Shown here one piece after another: positions 6,739 to 16,282 of a stretch of 53,328 nucleotides of DNA. The stretch's first letter is position 1; each line of letters starts with the position of its first letter. A program made the position numbers and the translations under genes. Location of the stretch: contig CAMAQV010000015.1 of NCBI GenBank assembly GCA_945860595.1, positions 1 through 53,328 of the forward strand, written 5' to 3'. The notes under the pieces were generated by a model, which searched no databases, was not told the DNA's origin, and worked only from the letters and a program-made list of their open reading frames with translations. Source of the stretch: Comamonas sp. lk (lineage in GTDB: Bacteria; Pseudomonadota; Gammaproteobacteria; Burkholderiales; Burkholderiaceae_C).

Positions 6739-8709
6739 CTAATGCAACGCACGGTAGATTTCCTCGGCGAGTTCGCGCGATATGCCCTCTACGCTGGCCA
6801 GGTCTTGTGCACTGGCCTGGGCCACGCCACGCACCCCGCCAAAGCGCTGCAACAGCCTGGCGCGGCGCTTGGGGCCGATGCCCGCGATGGACTCGAGTTC
6901 ACCCCCCCCCATCCGTACCTTGGCGCGTTTCTGGCGCATTCCGGTGATGGCAAACCGATGCGCCTCGTCCCGGATCTGCGCCACCAGCATGAGGGCGGCG
7001 GAGTCGGGCGGCAAAGCAACCTTCTCGCGGCCGTCCGCAAAGACCAACTCCTCCAGCCCGACTTTGCGGCCCTCGCCTTTTTCCACGCCGACAATAAGGC
7101 CAAGGTCCAGCCCAAGCGACTCAAAGACCTCGCGCGCCATCGACACCTGGCCCCGCCCGCCATCGACCAGCACCAGGTCTGGCATGCGTGCCGCCACGGG
7201 TAGCACCTCGCCCTGCAAACGCGCCTGCGCATGGACCTGGGCGACCTTTCCATAGCGTCGCGTCAGCACCTGACGCATCGCGGCGTAGTCGTCGCCCGGC
7301 GTGATGCCCTCAATGTTGTATCGCCGGTACTGGGCGCTTTGCATGGCGTGACCGGCGAACACCACGCACGAGGCCTGGGTCGCCTCACCCGCAGTGTGTG
7401 AAACATCGAAGCACTCGATACGAAGGTTTTCCAGAACCTCCACCGTCAGATCCAGTGCCTGCACCAGGGCACGGGTGCGTGCTTGCTGTGAACCTTCTTC
7501 TGACAACAGGCGGGCCAACTGCAGCGCCGCGTTGGTGTGGGCCATGTCGAGCCAGGCGCGTCGCTGTTCGCGCGGCTGGTGCACCGCGTTGACTTTGATC
7601 CCGTGCTGCTCCGACAGGGCCTCCAGCAGAACCCTGTCCACCGGCTCGCTGATGACCAGAACGCCCGGCATGGGAATGCCGATGTAGTGCTGCGCCAGAA
7701 AAGCCTCCAGCACCCGCTGCTCTATGCTGCGTGGGGTGGTGGCCTCGCTGGCACCTTCCTCATCCAAACTGGCCGCCGCCTCCAGTTGCGCCGGAAAGTA
7801 GGGCCGGTCGCCCAGATGCCGCCCACCCCGTACCATGGCCAAGTTCACGCAGGCGCGGCCACCCTGCACTTTCACGGCCAGGATGTCGACATCGCGGTCC
7901 GAGATGTTGTCCACCGACTGCTGGTGCAGCACGCTGGACAGGGCAGCGACCTGGTTGCGCAGTTCAGCCGCCTGCTCAAACTCCAGCCGCCCGGCATGCG
8001 CCATCATGCGCGCCTCCAGGTCACGCAGCACCTCTTGGGCATCGCCCTGTAAAAAGCGCTGGGCGTTGGCCACATCCTGGGCGTAGGCAGCGGCGCTGAT
8101 GTGGCCCACACAGGGGCCCGAACAGCGTTTGATCTGGTAAAGCAGACAGGGACGGCTGCGGTTGGAAAACACCGAGTCCTCGCAGGTACGCAACCGGAAT
8201 ACCTTTTGCATCAGCAGCACAGCCTCTTTTACGGCCCAAGCGCTCGGGTAGGGCCCAAAGTAATGGTGTTTTTTTTCGACTCCGCCGCGAAAGTAAGCCA
8301 CGCGCGAAAAATGCAGGGGCTGTGCACCCGGCGCGTCCCCCTGCCGGGGGGCTTCACAGGATGGCACCGTGGCGGTCATCTTCAAGTAGGGATAGCTCTT
8401 GTCGTCGCGAAAAAGGATGTTGTACTTGGGCTGCAGGGTCTTAATCAGGTTGTTTTCCAGCAGGAGAGCCTCGGCCTCAGAGCGCACCACAGTGGTCTCC
8501 ATGCGCGCAATCTTGCCCACCATGTGGCCGATGCGGGTGCCGCCATGGTTTTTCTGGAAGTAACTGGAGACCCGTTTTTTCAGGCTATTGGCCTTGCCTA
8601 CGTAAAGCAGCGCGCCGTCAGCATCGAAATAGCGGTAGACGCCCGGCAGGTTGGGCAGACTGGCCACTTCGTGCAACAAAGCGGGGCTGTGGGGGCTGTC
8701 ATCCGGCAT
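6739..8709 (-). CDS. uvrC: UvrABC excinuclease subunit C
   Basis: 656 residues from ATG 8709 (MPDDSPHS); a TTG at 8739 is in frame but the ATG is preferred. UvrC makes both incisions around a damaged base in nucleotide excision repair. The GIY-YIG nuclease domain is at the start ([20 protein letters not shown], about 20-95), the UVR motif in the middle ([11 protein letters not shown]), then the RNase H-like second nuclease domain (ECFDVSH, LVLVDGG) and helix-hairpin-helix motifs ([26 protein letters not shown]) at the end. The start is 38 bp from the divergent earP start, so the two share a very short promoter region. Confidence 0.97.
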   Translation of the reverse strand: MPDDSPHSPALLHEVASLPNLPGVYRYFDADGALLYVGKANSLKKRVSSYFQKNHGGTRIGHMVGKIARMETTVVRSEAEALLLENNLIKTLQPKYNILFRDDKSYPYLKMTATVPSCEAPRQGDAPGAQPLHFSRVAYFRGGVEKKHHYFGPYPSAWAVKEAVLLMQKVFRLRTCEDSVFSNRSRPCLLYQIKRCSGPCVGHISAAAYAQDVANAQRFLQGDAQEVLRDLEARMMAHAGRLEFEQAAELRNQVAALSSVLHQQSVDNISDRDVDILAVKVQGGRACVNLAMVRGGRHLGDRPYFPAQLEAAASLDEEGASEATTPRSIEQRVLEAFLAQHYIGIPMPGVLVISEPVDRVLLEALSEQHGIKVNAVHQPREQRRAWLDMAHTNAALQLARLLSEEGSQQARTRALVQALDLTVEVLENLRIECFDVSHTAGEATQASCVVFAGHAMQSAQYRRYNIEGITPGDDYAAMRQVLTRRYGKVAQVHAQARLQGEVLPVAARMPDLVLVDGGRGQVSMAREVFESLGLDLGLIVGVEKGEGRKVGLEELVFADGREKVALPPDSAALMLVAQIRDEAHRFAITGMRQKRAKVRMGGGELESIAGIGPKRRARLLQRFGGVRGVAQASAQDLASVEGISRELAEEIYRALH

Positions 8710-8747
8710 GGGCGCTATTGTGCAGGGCAGCGCCGACAATCGCGCCC

Positions 8748-9878
8748 ATGCCTCGCCCGCCCTTTCCGTCCGTGCAGCCCGACGCGCCCCGCCTGTGGGA
8801 CATTTTTTGCCGCGTCATCGACAACTATGGCGACGTGGGTGTGCTGTGGCGGCTGAGCGCCGCCCTGGCCGCGCGCGGCGAGCGCGTCCGCCTGTGGATA
8901 GACGACAGCAGCGCCCTGGCCTGGATGGCACCCGGCGCGCTGGGCGGAAGCTGGCCGGGGGTGCAGGTGCTGCCGTGGGCCGATGCCGAGAGTCCCGCCG
9001 CTTGCGCGGAACTGGCGTGCGCCCAGGTCTGGATTGAAGGTTTTGCTTGTGAGATTCCCGACGCGTTCGTGGCCCATTTCGCAGCCCGTGTGGGCAAAGC
9101 CATTGGGGCGGCGCGCCCGGTCTGGATCAACCTGGAGTACCTCAGCGCCGAAGACTATGTAGCCCGCAACCACGGGCTGCCCTCGCCCGTGCTGAACGGT
9201 CCCGCGCAGGGCTGGACCAAGTATTTTTTCTACCCCGGCTTCACCCCTGGCAGTGGTGGCCTCATGCGCAACGCATGGGCGGGCGGGTCCTCGCAACGCT
9301 CCGGCGTACGGGTCAGTGGGGAACTGCGCATCAGCCTTTTTTGCTACGAGCCGCCAGCGCTGGAGGACCTGTTGCGCTGTCTGGGACAGCAACAGCGCCC
9401 TACCCGCTTATTGGTCACCCACGGCCGCGCGGCGCAGGCAGTGCGGCAGCTGCTAGCGCGGGCCGCCCGCGCGCTGCCCGCGCACCTGGCGCTGGAATTT
9501 CTGCCCGCCCTCAGCCAGAGGGAATACGACGCCTTGCTGGCGGGCTGTGATCTGAACCTCGTGCGCGGCGAAGACTCGCTGGTGCAGGCCCTGTGGGCGG
9601 GCAAGCCTTTTGTCTGGCAGGCCTACCCGCAAAGCGATGCCGCGCACCGCCACAAGCTGGACGCCTTTTTGGACTGGATGCAAGCGGATGACATGGTGCG
9701 TGCGCTGCACCTCGCCTGGAATGGCTTTGGCGCGCCAGGTGATCAAGCGCCGTGGGAGCAGGCACTGGCCGGAACAGCCGCCGCCTGGGAGCATGTGGTA
9801 GTCCAGGCGCGCGCGCGCCTGCTAGAGCAGGACGACCTGCCAACGCGCTTGCGGGGGCTGGTAGCCAAAAACCGATAA
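8748..9878 (+). CDS. earP: EF-P arginine rhamnosyltransferase EarP
   Basis: 376 residues from ATG 8748 (MPRPPFPSV); an upstream in-frame start at 8718 would overlap the uvrC control region. EarP moves rhamnose from dTDP-rhamnose onto Arg32 of elongation factor P. The family signatures are [20 protein letters not shown] at the start (Asp in NYGD is catalytic in characterised members), then [18 protein letters not shown] and, near the end, [25 protein letters not shown], which includes the nucleotide-sugar-binding region. efp follows 98 bp later, the standard earP-efp arrangement of beta- and some gammaproteobacteria. Confidence 0.96.
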   Translation: MPRPPFPSVQPDAPRLWDIFCRVIDNYGDVGVLWRLSAALAARGERVRLWIDDSSALAWMAPGALGGSWPGVQVLPWADAESPAACAELACAQVWIEGFACEIPDAFVAHFAARVGKAIGAARPVWINLEYLSAEDYVARNHGLPSPVLNGPAQGWTKYFFYPGFTPGSGGLMRNAWAGGSSQRSGVRVSGELRISLFCYEPPALEDLLRCLGQQQRPTRLLVTHGRAAQAVRQLLARAARALPAHLALEFLPALSQREYDALLAGCDLNLVRGEDSLVQALWAGKPFVWQAYPQSDAAHRHKLDAFLDWMQADDMVRALHLAWNGFGAPGDQAPWEQALAGTAAAWEHVVVQARARLLEQDDLPTRLRGLVAKNR

Positions 9879-9976
9879 ACTCGCGGGCTTTACCCAGGTA
9901 CCGGCCAATACCGATGCCGCCCCACTCGCCGCAGCCTGCGGCCTACTTGCATCAACGCTCTCAAGCCTCTGACACC

Positions 9977-10531
9977 ATGAAAATCGCCCAAGAAATTCGC
10001 GCCGGTAACGTCATCATGCACGGTAAAGACCCCATGGTCGTGCTCAAAACCGAATACAGCCGGGGTGGGCGCAACTCCGCCACCGTGCGCATGAAGCTCA
10101 AAAGCCTGATCGCCAACTTCGGCACCGAAGTCGTTTTCAAGGCCGACGACAAGATGGACCAGATCATTCTGGACAAGAAGGAATGCACCTATTCCTATTT
10201 CGCCGACCCCATGTATGTGTGCATGGACTCGGAATACAACCAATACGAAGTAGAAGCCGAGAACATGGGCGATTCGCTAAGCTACCTCGAAGACGGCATG
10301 GCGGTTGAGGTTGTGTTTTACGAAGGCAAAGCGATCTCGGTCGAATTGCCCACCAGCGTGGTACGTGAAATCACCTGGACCGAACCCGCTGTCAAGGGTG
10401 ACACCTCGGGCAAAGTGCTCAAGCCAGCCAAGATCGCCACCGGCTTTGAGATTGGTGTGCCGATTTTTGTGGCGCAAGGCGACAAGGTCGAAATCGACAC
10501 CCGGACCGGCGAATACCGCAAACGCGTCTAA
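9977..10531 (+). CDS. efp: Translation elongation factor P
   Basis: 184 residues; KOW, OB and C-terminal OB domains follow each other as usual. EF-P binds stalled ribosomes and helps peptide bond formation at polyproline stretches. The loop tip is YSRGGRNSA with arginine at position 32, the residue glycosylated by EarP, instead of the lysine of EpmA-modified EF-P; this matches the earP gene upstream. The start ATG 9977 is chosen because [12 protein letters not shown] is the conserved N-terminus; longer in-frame starts have no family support. Confidence 0.98.
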   Translation: MKIAQEIRAGNVIMHGKDPMVVLKTEYSRGGRNSATVRMKLKSLIANFGTEVVFKADDKMDQIILDKKECTYSYFADPMYVCMDSEYNQYEVEAENMGDSLSYLEDGMAVEVVFYEGKAISVELPTSVVREITWTEPAVKGDTSGKVLKPAKIATGFEIGVPIFVAQGDKVEIDTRTGEYRKRV

Positions 10532-10539
10532 AGCCCGCG

Positions 10540-10559
10540 CGCAGGCCAAAAAGCCTGCG
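10540..10559. terminator. Hairpin between convergent efp and MFS genes
   Basis: CGCAGGC (10540-10546) and GCCTGCG (10553-10559) form a perfect 7-bp stem with loop CAAAAA between the converging genes. No clear T run follows on either strand, so it is a possible, not typical, bidirectional terminator. Confidence 0.4.
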
Positions 10560-10567
10560 TACGCCTG

Positions 10568-11782
10568 CTAGATGCGCAGCCGCCAGGCTGCGCGCGACCC
10601 CAGTCCTACCGCGCTGCCAACCGTCCAAAACAAGACGGATACGCCCAGCACCGCCCCTACGCTGCCAAACAGCAGCGGCATCACCACGCTCGAACAGTTG
10701 ATGGCCATCAGGCGAAGTGCCAGCGCTTGGCTGCGCTGCCCGTCGGGCGTGATGTGGTGCAAGGTGCTCATGATCATGGGCTGCACGGAGCCCAAAGCAA
10801 AGCCCAGTAAAAGCGAACACAGTGCCATACCCCAGGCACCCTGCATGAGCGGGTAGATCGCAAACAGCAGTGCCGTGCTGAGCATGGCCGCTGTGGTCAC
10901 ATGCCACTCGCGGGCCTGCGCCGCCATCAGCGGGATCAAAAGCCGTACCAGCGCAGCCGCAACCGCAAAACCGCCCAAAATTCCACCGATGACCGAGGCG
11001 CTGAGCTGGCGTTCATGGCCCAGCACCGGAACCACAAAGGTGTGCACGTCCCAGCAAGAGGACAACAACCAGTTCACCAGCAACAAGCTGCGCATGCGCG
11101 GCGCACGCAATAAATCCCAGGGTGAGGCCGCAGCGTTGGAGCCCGCAAGCGGTGCGGGTGGCGGCACCCTGCTGGCACTTGCAGCAGAACGCACCAGGAG
11201 CCAACTCAACAGGGGCAAAAACGCCAAAACCGCAAACGCGGCACGAAAGCCCAGCAAATCTATCGGGGTGGAGTACCAATCTGCGAAATGGTCGATGCAC
11301 AAGCCTGCCAGCACCGGGCCCAGCATATTGGAAGCAGCTGGCCCCAAGGACAGCCAGCTGAACATGCGACGCAGTTCGGCGCCATCGCGTGCCGCGCGGC
11401 CCACATAGCGTTGTAGCGCAATCATGCACAGGCCTGTCGCGCCGCCCATACATAAGGCGGCCCCACACAGGACTTCAAACCGCGGGAACGCAGCGCATCC
11501 CAGCGCAGCCGACCCCGCCACCAGCGCAGCCCATCCCATAGGTCGGCGCAGCCCATGGCGCTCCACATAGCGCCCCACGGGCAGGGCAATGAAAACCTGG
11601 GTCAGCGAATACAAAGCCAGCAAGACCCCCACGTACACGGTACCCAAACCCAGATGAAGGGCCAGCAGCGGCGCGGCCAAGCGCATGCCCGACATGCTGG
11701 CGTGTACCAAGGTATGGCCGGCGACCACGCGCGCAAAACCCCGGGCGCCCGCCGGTGCGGCGTTCTGCGCAGCGTCTGGCAT
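10568..11782 (-). CDS. MFS transporter
   Basis: 404 residues from ATG 11782 (MPDAAQNAA); the longer frame to 11863 would run into rmuC. About twelve hydrophobic membrane helices and, after the second one, the MFS loop signature as PVGRYVERHGLRRPMGW (about residues 75-90). Its substrate cannot be told. The start is 7 bp after the rmuC stop, so it is the last gene of a run from the thioesterase at 15355 to here. The C-terminal half has ALGSVQPMIMSTLHH, seen in the drug-efflux-like branch, which is only a hint. Confidence 0.85.
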   Translation of the reverse strand: MPDAAQNAAPAGARGFARVVAGHTLVHASMSGMRLAAPLLALHLGLGTVYVGVLLALYSLTQVFIALPVGRYVERHGLRRPMGWAALVAGSAALGCAAFPRFEVLCGAALCMGGATGLCMIALQRYVGRAARDGAELRRMFSWLSLGPAASNMLGPVLAGLCIDHFADWYSTPIDLLGFRAAFAVLAFLPLLSWLLVRSAASASRVPPPAPLAGSNAAASPWDLLRAPRMRSLLLVNWLLSSCWDVHTFVVPVLGHERQLSASVIGGILGGFAVAAALVRLLIPLMAAQAREWHVTTAAMLSTALLFAIYPLMQGAWGMALCSLLLGFALGSVQPMIMSTLHHITPDGQRSQALALRLMAINCSSVVMPLLFGSVGAVLGVSVLFWTVGSAVGLGSRAAWRLRI

Positions 11783-11789
11783 GAAGACC

Positions 11790-13211
11790 TCAGGCGCCGG
11801 GCGCGGTATCCGGCGGCGGCGTAGCGTCCTCGCTGGCCTCCGGGTCCAGCGCCAGCAGCCCATGCGACGCGCCGTCGGGCAGGGCTTGCACGGTTTTCAA
11901 AGCCCGCTGCATGGCACGGCTGCGGGTGTCTGCGCTGTCCAGGGTGTTGAGGACGGTCTGGGTTTGGGACTTGACTTTGGCCAGCACCTCGCCGAACTTG
12001 CCAAACTCGGTCTTGACTGCACCCAGGACCTGCCAGACCTCGCTGGAGCGCTTCTCCAGCGCCAGCGTTCTAAAGCCCATTTGCAGCGAACTGAGCATGG
12101 CCAGTAGCGTGGTCGGGCCGGCCAGCGTGACCCGGTAGTCGCGCTGCAAGGCCTCCATCAAGCCGGGGCGGCGCAGCACCTCGGCGTAGAGACCCTCGGT
12201 GGGCAAAAACAAAATCGCGAAGTCGGTGGTGTACGGCGGCTCCACGTATTTTTCGGTGATGGACTTGGCCTCCAGCCGGATACGCTGCTCCAGTGCCTTG
12301 GCCGCCGCATCAGCCTCGGCCGGGTTGGCACGGGCCTGGGCATCGAGCAGGCGGGCGTAATCCTCGTTGGGGAACTTGGCGTCAATCGGCAGCAACAAAG
12401 GCGTTCCATCGACGGCTTTGCCGGGAAGCTTGATGGCGAAGTCCACCAGGTTTTTGCTGCCCGGGCGGGTTGCCACCTGCGCGGCGTACTGGTCGGGCAC
12501 AAACACCTGCTCAAGCAAGGCGGCGAGCTGCGCCTCACCAAAAATACCCCGGGTCTTGACATTGGTCAGCAGGTGCTTGAGGTCGCCCACGCCCTGCGCC
12601 AGGGTTTGCATTTCACCCAGGCCTTTGTGCACCTGCTCCAAGCGGTCAGCCACCTGTTTGAAGCTTTCGCCCAATCGGGCCTGCAAGGTGGATTGCAGCT
12701 TTTCATCGACGGTGACGCGCATTTCTTCGAGCTTGGCGGTATTGCTGCTTTGCAACTGGGCCAGCTGCGTCTCCAATGTGCCCCGCATCTCGCGCAAACT
12801 GGCGGCGCTGCTCTCATTGAGCTCCAGCAAACGCCGGGCATTGGCCTCGCTCAAAGCACCGAGTTGCGAGCTCAGGGTATCGGCCAGGCCTTTTTGCATA
12901 GCTGCGAGCTGCGCCCCGAATGCGTCCATTCGGGCGCTCTGGGTGCGGTTGGCTTCGGCGCTGTGTTGCACCACGGTTTGCTGGAAGGTCGCCATCGTGG
13001 TTGCGGCCTCCTGGCGCGCGGCACGGGACGATTCCTGAACCTCCTGGCGCACTTCGCGGGCAAGCTGCTGCCGGTTGGCCTCCAGCGCTTGCAGCAGCTC
13101 GTGCGCTGACTCTGCGGACCGATCAGGCTTGCGCCACAAGAGCACCAGAACCAGCAGTTGCAGCAGCCCGCAGACCAATAACACCACAAGCACCGGCTCA
13201 GTCCCGGCCAT
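11790..13211 (-). CDS. rmuC: DNA recombination protein RmuC
   Basis: 473 residues. One N-terminal membrane segment (about 5-25), a long coiled-coil region rich in Gln, Ala and Glu (about 35-200), then the RmuC nuclease-like core (LLTNVKTRGIFGEAQLAALLEQV, LPIDAKFPNEDYARLLDA, EPPYTTDFAILFLPTEGLYAEVL, VTLAGPTTLLAMLSSLQMGFR, about 210-420). RmuC limits recombination between short inverted repeats in E. coli; the exact biochemical action is not well known. It is 3 bp from the stop of the upstream dehydrogenase gene. Confidence 0.94.
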   Translation of the reverse strand: MAGTEPVLVVLLVCGLLQLLVLVLLWRKPDRSAESAHELLQALEANRQQLAREVRQEVQESSRAARQEAATTMATFQQTVVQHSAEANRTQSARMDAFGAQLAAMQKGLADTLSSQLGALSEANARRLLELNESSAASLREMRGTLETQLAQLQSSNTAKLEEMRVTVDEKLQSTLQARLGESFKQVADRLEQVHKGLGEMQTLAQGVGDLKHLLTNVKTRGIFGEAQLAALLEQVFVPDQYAAQVATRPGSKNLVDFAIKLPGKAVDGTPLLLPIDAKFPNEDYARLLDAQARANPAEADAAAKALEQRIRLEAKSITEKYVEPPYTTDFAILFLPTEGLYAEVLRRPGLMEALQRDYRVTLAGPTTLLAMLSSLQMGFRTLALEKRSSEVWQVLGAVKTEFGKFGEVLAKVKSQTQTVLNTLDSADTRSRAMQRALKTVQALPDGASHGLLALDPEASEDATPPPDTAPGA

Positions 13212-13214
13212 GGC

Positions 13215-14195
13215 CTATGGAGCCGGAGCGTTCAGCGGGGTCAGCGCTTTGCCATGCACCAGAAAGCTGATCAGGTTGTCTGCGGCCAGATCCGCCATGG
13301 CCAGGCGCGTGGGAATGGTGGCGCTGGCTATGTGCGGCGTCAGCACCACGTTGGGGACCGTCAACAGATCAGGGTGAACCGCCGGTTCACCCTCAAATAC
13401 ATCCAATCCGGCGGCGGCAATAGTGCGGTTGCGCAGCGCTGCGGCCAAAGCTGCGTCGTCAACAATGCCGCCGCGGGCGATATTGACCAGGGTGGCAGTA
13501 GGCTTCATCAGCGCGAGTTCAGCAGCCCCGATGGTGTGGTGGGCCTCGGCGCTGTAGGGCAAGACCAGCATCACATGGTCAGCGGTTTGCAGCAACTCGG
13601 TTTTGCTGACGTGGCGGGCCTGGCAAGCAGCTTCGGTCTCGGCGTCCAGAGGCTTGCGGTTGCAGTACAGCACCTTCATCCCAAAGCCCAAAGCCCCCCG
13701 GCGGGCGATGCCCTGTCCGATGCGGCCCATGCCGATAATGCCCAGGGTGCTGCCATGTACCTCCGCACCGGCAAACATGTCGTAGCTCCAGCGGGTCCAC
13801 AAGCCTGCACGCAAAAAATGCTCGCTCTCAGCCATGCGCCGGGCGGTTGCCATCAGCAGCGCAAAGCCGAAATCGGCGGTAGTTTCCGTGAGCACGTCGG
13901 GCGTATTGGTGGCCATGACGCCGGCTGTTGTCATCGCGGGCACATCGAAATTGTTGTATCCCACGGCCATATTGGCGCAGATGCGCAAATCAGGGCATTG
14001 GGCCAGCAAGGCCGCGCTGATGCGCTCGCTGCCAGTCGTAAATACCCCTGCCTTCCCCTGCAAACGCCGCGCAAGCTCTTCGGCGCTGAACACAATGTCG
14101 TCCTGGTTGGACTCCACTGAAAAATGCTGCTCCAGTTTGTGCAGTACTTCAGGGAAGACCGCGCGGGCAACGAGGACAGATGGTTTGGTGATCAT
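13215..14195 (-). CDS. 2-hydroxyacid dehydrogenase (glyoxylate/hydroxypyruvate reductase type)
   Basis: 326 residues of the D-isomer-specific 2-hydroxyacid dehydrogenase family. The NAD(P)-binding domain has LGIIGMGRIGQGIARR (about 150-165); catalytic residues are recognised as Arg in NIARGGIVDDAAL (about 238-250), Glu in DVFEGEP and His in LTPHIASAT (about 285-293). The N-terminal VLVARAVFPEVL and NMAVGYNNFDV resemble GhrB-like glyoxylate/hydroxypyruvate reductases; gluconate 2-dehydrogenase is a possible alternative. It lies 3 bp after the nitroreductase stop. Confidence 0.88.
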   Translation of the reverse strand: MITKPSVLVARAVFPEVLHKLEQHFSVESNQDDIVFSAEELARRLQGKAGVFTTGSERISAALLAQCPDLRICANMAVGYNNFDVPAMTTAGVMATNTPDVLTETTADFGFALLMATARRMAESEHFLRAGLWTRWSYDMFAGAEVHGSTLGIIGMGRIGQGIARRGALGFGMKVLYCNRKPLDAETEAACQARHVSKTELLQTADHVMLVLPYSAEAHHTIGAAELALMKPTATLVNIARGGIVDDAALAAALRNRTIAAAGLDVFEGEPAVHPDLLTVPNVVLTPHIASATIPTRLAMADLAADNLISFLVHGKALTPLNAPAP

Positions 14196-14198
14196 GGT

Positions 14199-14903
14199 TT
14201 ACTCCAGCCAGTGTGTGAATTCGGAAGCCGCCACACGCGGTGTGCGGAAGGTATTGACGATATCGCTGGTATCGGCATAGCCTAGGGCCATGCCGCAGAC
14301 CAGCATGTCGTTGGTGGTCGCACCAATGTGCGGGAGGATGATGGACGCAAAGCCGTTCCAGGCCGCTTGGGGGCAGGTGTGGAGCCCCCGAGCGCGGGCA
14401 GCGAGCATGATATTTTGCAAAAAGGCTCCGTAATCGAGTAGTGACCCGCGTCCCAGCACGCGATCCAGGGTGAACATCAAGCCCACTGGAGCGTCAAAAA
14501 AACGAAAGTTGCGCTGGTGTTGGGCATGCATACGATCCTTGTCACCCCGGGCGATTCCCAGCAAGCCGTACAAACCCCAACCGTTTTCTCGACGCCGGTC
14601 GATGTAGGGGCTGATCCACTGGGTGGGGTAGTAGTCGTATTCCTCGGTGTACTGCGCCGCCAGTGCCGGATCCGCGCGCAGCGCGTCATGGGCAGCGCAT
14701 ACCTTGTTCACCAGTGCCTGACGGCTAGCGCCCTGAAGAACATACACACGCCAAGGCTGGGTGTTGGTGCCCGAGGGCGCGCGGCTAGCGACCTGCAAAA
14801 TGGCTTCCAGGTCGGCACGGTCAACCGCTTGCCCGGTGAAAGCCCGGGTGGACATGCGCGATTCGATCGCATCATCTACCGCCTTGCGGGGGGACAGGCT
14901 CAT
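14199..14903 (-). CDS. Nitroreductase family flavoprotein
   Basis: 234 residues from ATG 14903 ([11 protein letters not shown]), which overlaps the thioesterase stop in an ATGA. FMN-dependent NAD(P)H nitroreductase fold: RMSTRAFTG, then LQVASRAPSGTNTQPWRVYVL (about 33-53, FMN site), and near the end GLHTCPQAAW, ADTSDIVNTFRTPR. These enzymes reduce nitro-compounds or quinones; the natural substrate is unknown. The coupled neighbours are a hotdog thioesterase and a hydroxyacid dehydrogenase, which does not settle the role. Confidence 0.9.
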   Translation of the reverse strand: MSLSPRKAVDDAIESRMSTRAFTGQAVDRADLEAILQVASRAPSGTNTQPWRVYVLQGASRQALVNKVCAAHDALRADPALAAQYTEEYDYYPTQWISPYIDRRRENGWGLYGLLGIARGDKDRMHAQHQRNFRFFDAPVGLMFTLDRVLGRGSLLDYGAFLQNIMLAARARGLHTCPQAAWNGFASIILPHIGATTNDMLVCGMALGYADTSDIVNTFRTPRVAASEFTHWLE

Positions 14904-15355
14904 TGCAAGTGCTCCAAAATAGTGCGCCACGACGGGGGCAGAGCACACGGCTGGCGGCTTTCTGCATCCACATACACGTGCACAAAATGCCCCTGCGCGA
15001 CTGCAGTCTGCGCTGCATCCTGATCGGGGCCAAAAACGGCTAAACCATAGCGCACGCTGCGTCGCCCAATATGCTCCACCCGCAAGCCGATCTCCACGGT
15101 TTGGGGGAAAGCCAGCGGACGGAAATAGTTGCAGTGGTTTTCGACCACTAGCCCGATGATGGGACCGCCGTGTATGTCCAGGACACCCCGTTCCATCAAA
15201 TACGCGTTGACTGCCGTATCAAACCAGCTGAAGTACACCACGTTGTTGACGTGGCCATAGCTGTCGTTGTCTTCCCAGCGGGTGTTGACGGACCGGAAAA
15301 CACGGTATTCCAGGCGGCCGGCCGGTTGGGGCGTGATAGCGAGAGAAGGCGGCAT
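14900..15355 (-). CDS. Acyl-CoA thioesterase, 4HBT hotdog family
   Basis: 151 residues. The 4HBT signature [24 protein letters not shown] (about residues 25-48) shows the catalytic Asp and the HVNN turn of 4-hydroxybenzoyl-CoA thioesterase-like enzymes such as YbgC/FadM; strands [17 protein letters not shown] and [16 protein letters not shown] follow. It hydrolyses short or medium acyl-CoA esters; the substrate is open. First gene of the five-gene minus-strand run ending with the MFS transporter, and divergent from the phasin gene. Confidence 0.9.
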   Translation of the reverse strand: MPPSLAITPQPAGRLEYRVFRSVNTRWEDNDSYGHVNNVVYFSWFDTAVNAYLMERGVLDIHGGPIIGLVVENHCNYFRPLAFPQTVEIGLRVEHIGRRSVRYGLAVFGPDQDAAQTAVAQGHFVHVYVDAESRQPCALPPSWRTILEHLQ

Positions 15356-15454
15356 CGCGGGATTGTGCCACCGGCAAACAGGCGTCGTTTACCCCGCAAA
15401 TGGCCTGCGCCAAGAACCTTCGCCCTCCGTGGAAGCCGAAGATTGTTGGTTTTT

Positions 15455-15469
15455 TGCTGCACTGCAACA
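15455..15469 (+). promoter_or_regulatory. Upstream copy of 15-bp TGC-rich repeat, probable PhaR site
   Basis: TGCTGCACTGCAACA, identical to 15513-15527. It resembles the TGC/GCA-rich sites bound by PhaR, the repressor that links phasin expression to PHA granules. It lies about 30 bp before the -10 of the phasin promoter. Confidence 0.6.
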
Positions 15470-15498
15470 AAAAAGCATGTCTGGACTGATTTTCTGCC

Positions 15499-15504
15499 TA
15501 TAAT
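15499..15504 (+). promoter_or_regulatory. -10 element of the phasin promoter
   Basis: A consensus TATAAT between the two 15-bp repeats. No good -35 is found at 16-18 bp; the region upstream is instead occupied by the first repeat. A start near 15511 would place the second repeat right at the start of the transcript. Confidence 0.6.
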
Positions 15505-15512
15505 TCTCTCCA

Positions 15513-15527
15513 TGCTGCACTGCAACA
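15513..15527 (+). promoter_or_regulatory. Downstream copy of 15-bp TGC-rich repeat, probable PhaR site
   Basis: Exact second copy of TGCTGCACTGCAACA, 58 bp from the first (start to start), placed at the expected transcription start. Binding here would block initiation. Confidence 0.6.
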
Positions 15528-15592
15528 TAAAGCCAGTTGGGCAGGTTCAGAGCGGCACCTATCCCTGTAAATGTACTTTTTGGAGAATTTTT

Positions 15593-16144
15593 ATGATGAC
15601 CGCTGAACAAATCATGGCCTCACACAAAGCCAATCTGGAAACCCTATTCGGCCTGACCGGCAAAGCCTTTGAAGGCATGGAAAAAATGGTGGAGCTCAAC
15701 CTGGCTGCTTCCAAAGCGGTTCTGGCTGATGCCTCGGCCAACAGCCAAGCCCTGATGACTGTCAAAGACGCTCAAGAACTGATGGCCCTGCAAGCCAGCA
15801 TGCTCCAACCCGTCGCCGAAAAAGCGGCTGCGTACAGCCGTCACCTGTATGACATCGCCACCAGCACCGGCAGCGAGTTCACCAAGGCTGCAGAAGCCAA
15901 AGCGGCAGAAGCCCAGGCATCGGTTGGCGCATTGGTCGACAGCGTCTCCAAAAACGCACCCGCCGGGTCGGATTCTGTCGTGTCGATCATGAAAGGCGCT
16001 GTCACCGCCGCCAACAGCGCGCTGGAAAGCGTGCAAAAAGCGGTCAAGCAAGCCACCGAAATGGCCGAAGCCAACTTCCACGCTGTCTCGGCTACCGCTG
16101 CAACGGCGACGAAGCAAGCCAGCGCATCCGGCAAAAAGCGTTAA
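15593..16144 (+). CDS. phaP: Phasin (PHA granule-associated protein)
   Basis: 183 residues from ATG 15593, with TGGAG nine bases upstream. Phasin_2 features: [21 protein letters not shown], then [35 protein letters not shown] and an Ala-rich helical tail ending in GKKR. Phasins coat polyhydroxyalkanoate granules and control their size; the gene thus implies PHA storage. The promoter is flanked by two identical TGC-rich repeats (probable PhaR sites) and the gene is followed by its own terminator, so it is monocistronic. Confidence 0.93.
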   Translation: MMTAEQIMASHKANLETLFGLTGKAFEGMEKMVELNLAASKAVLADASANSQALMTVKDAQELMALQASMLQPVAEKAAAYSRHLYDIATSTGSEFTKAAEAKAAEAQASVGALVDSVSKNAPAGSDSVVSIMKGAVTAANSALESVQKAVKQATEMAEANFHAVSATAATATKQASASGKKR

Positions 16145-16244
16145 ACACCGACCTACGGGAAAACCCTGACATAATTATTTAAAGGTCTATCCTCCAGGTT
16201 GTCTCCTCGGATTCTTTCGTAACCACCGGGTTCAGGAATCCCTT

Positions 16245-16275
16245 AGGCCTCGTTGCAAAACGGGGCCTTTTTTTT
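16245..16275 (+). terminator. Rho-independent terminator of the phasin gene
   Basis: AGGCCTCGT and ACGGGGCCT pair (one G-T) across a TGCAAA loop, followed by nine T. It lies about 100 bp after the phasin stop and just beyond the end of the convergent patatin-like gene. Confidence 0.88.
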
Positions 16276-16282
16276 GTTTAAA

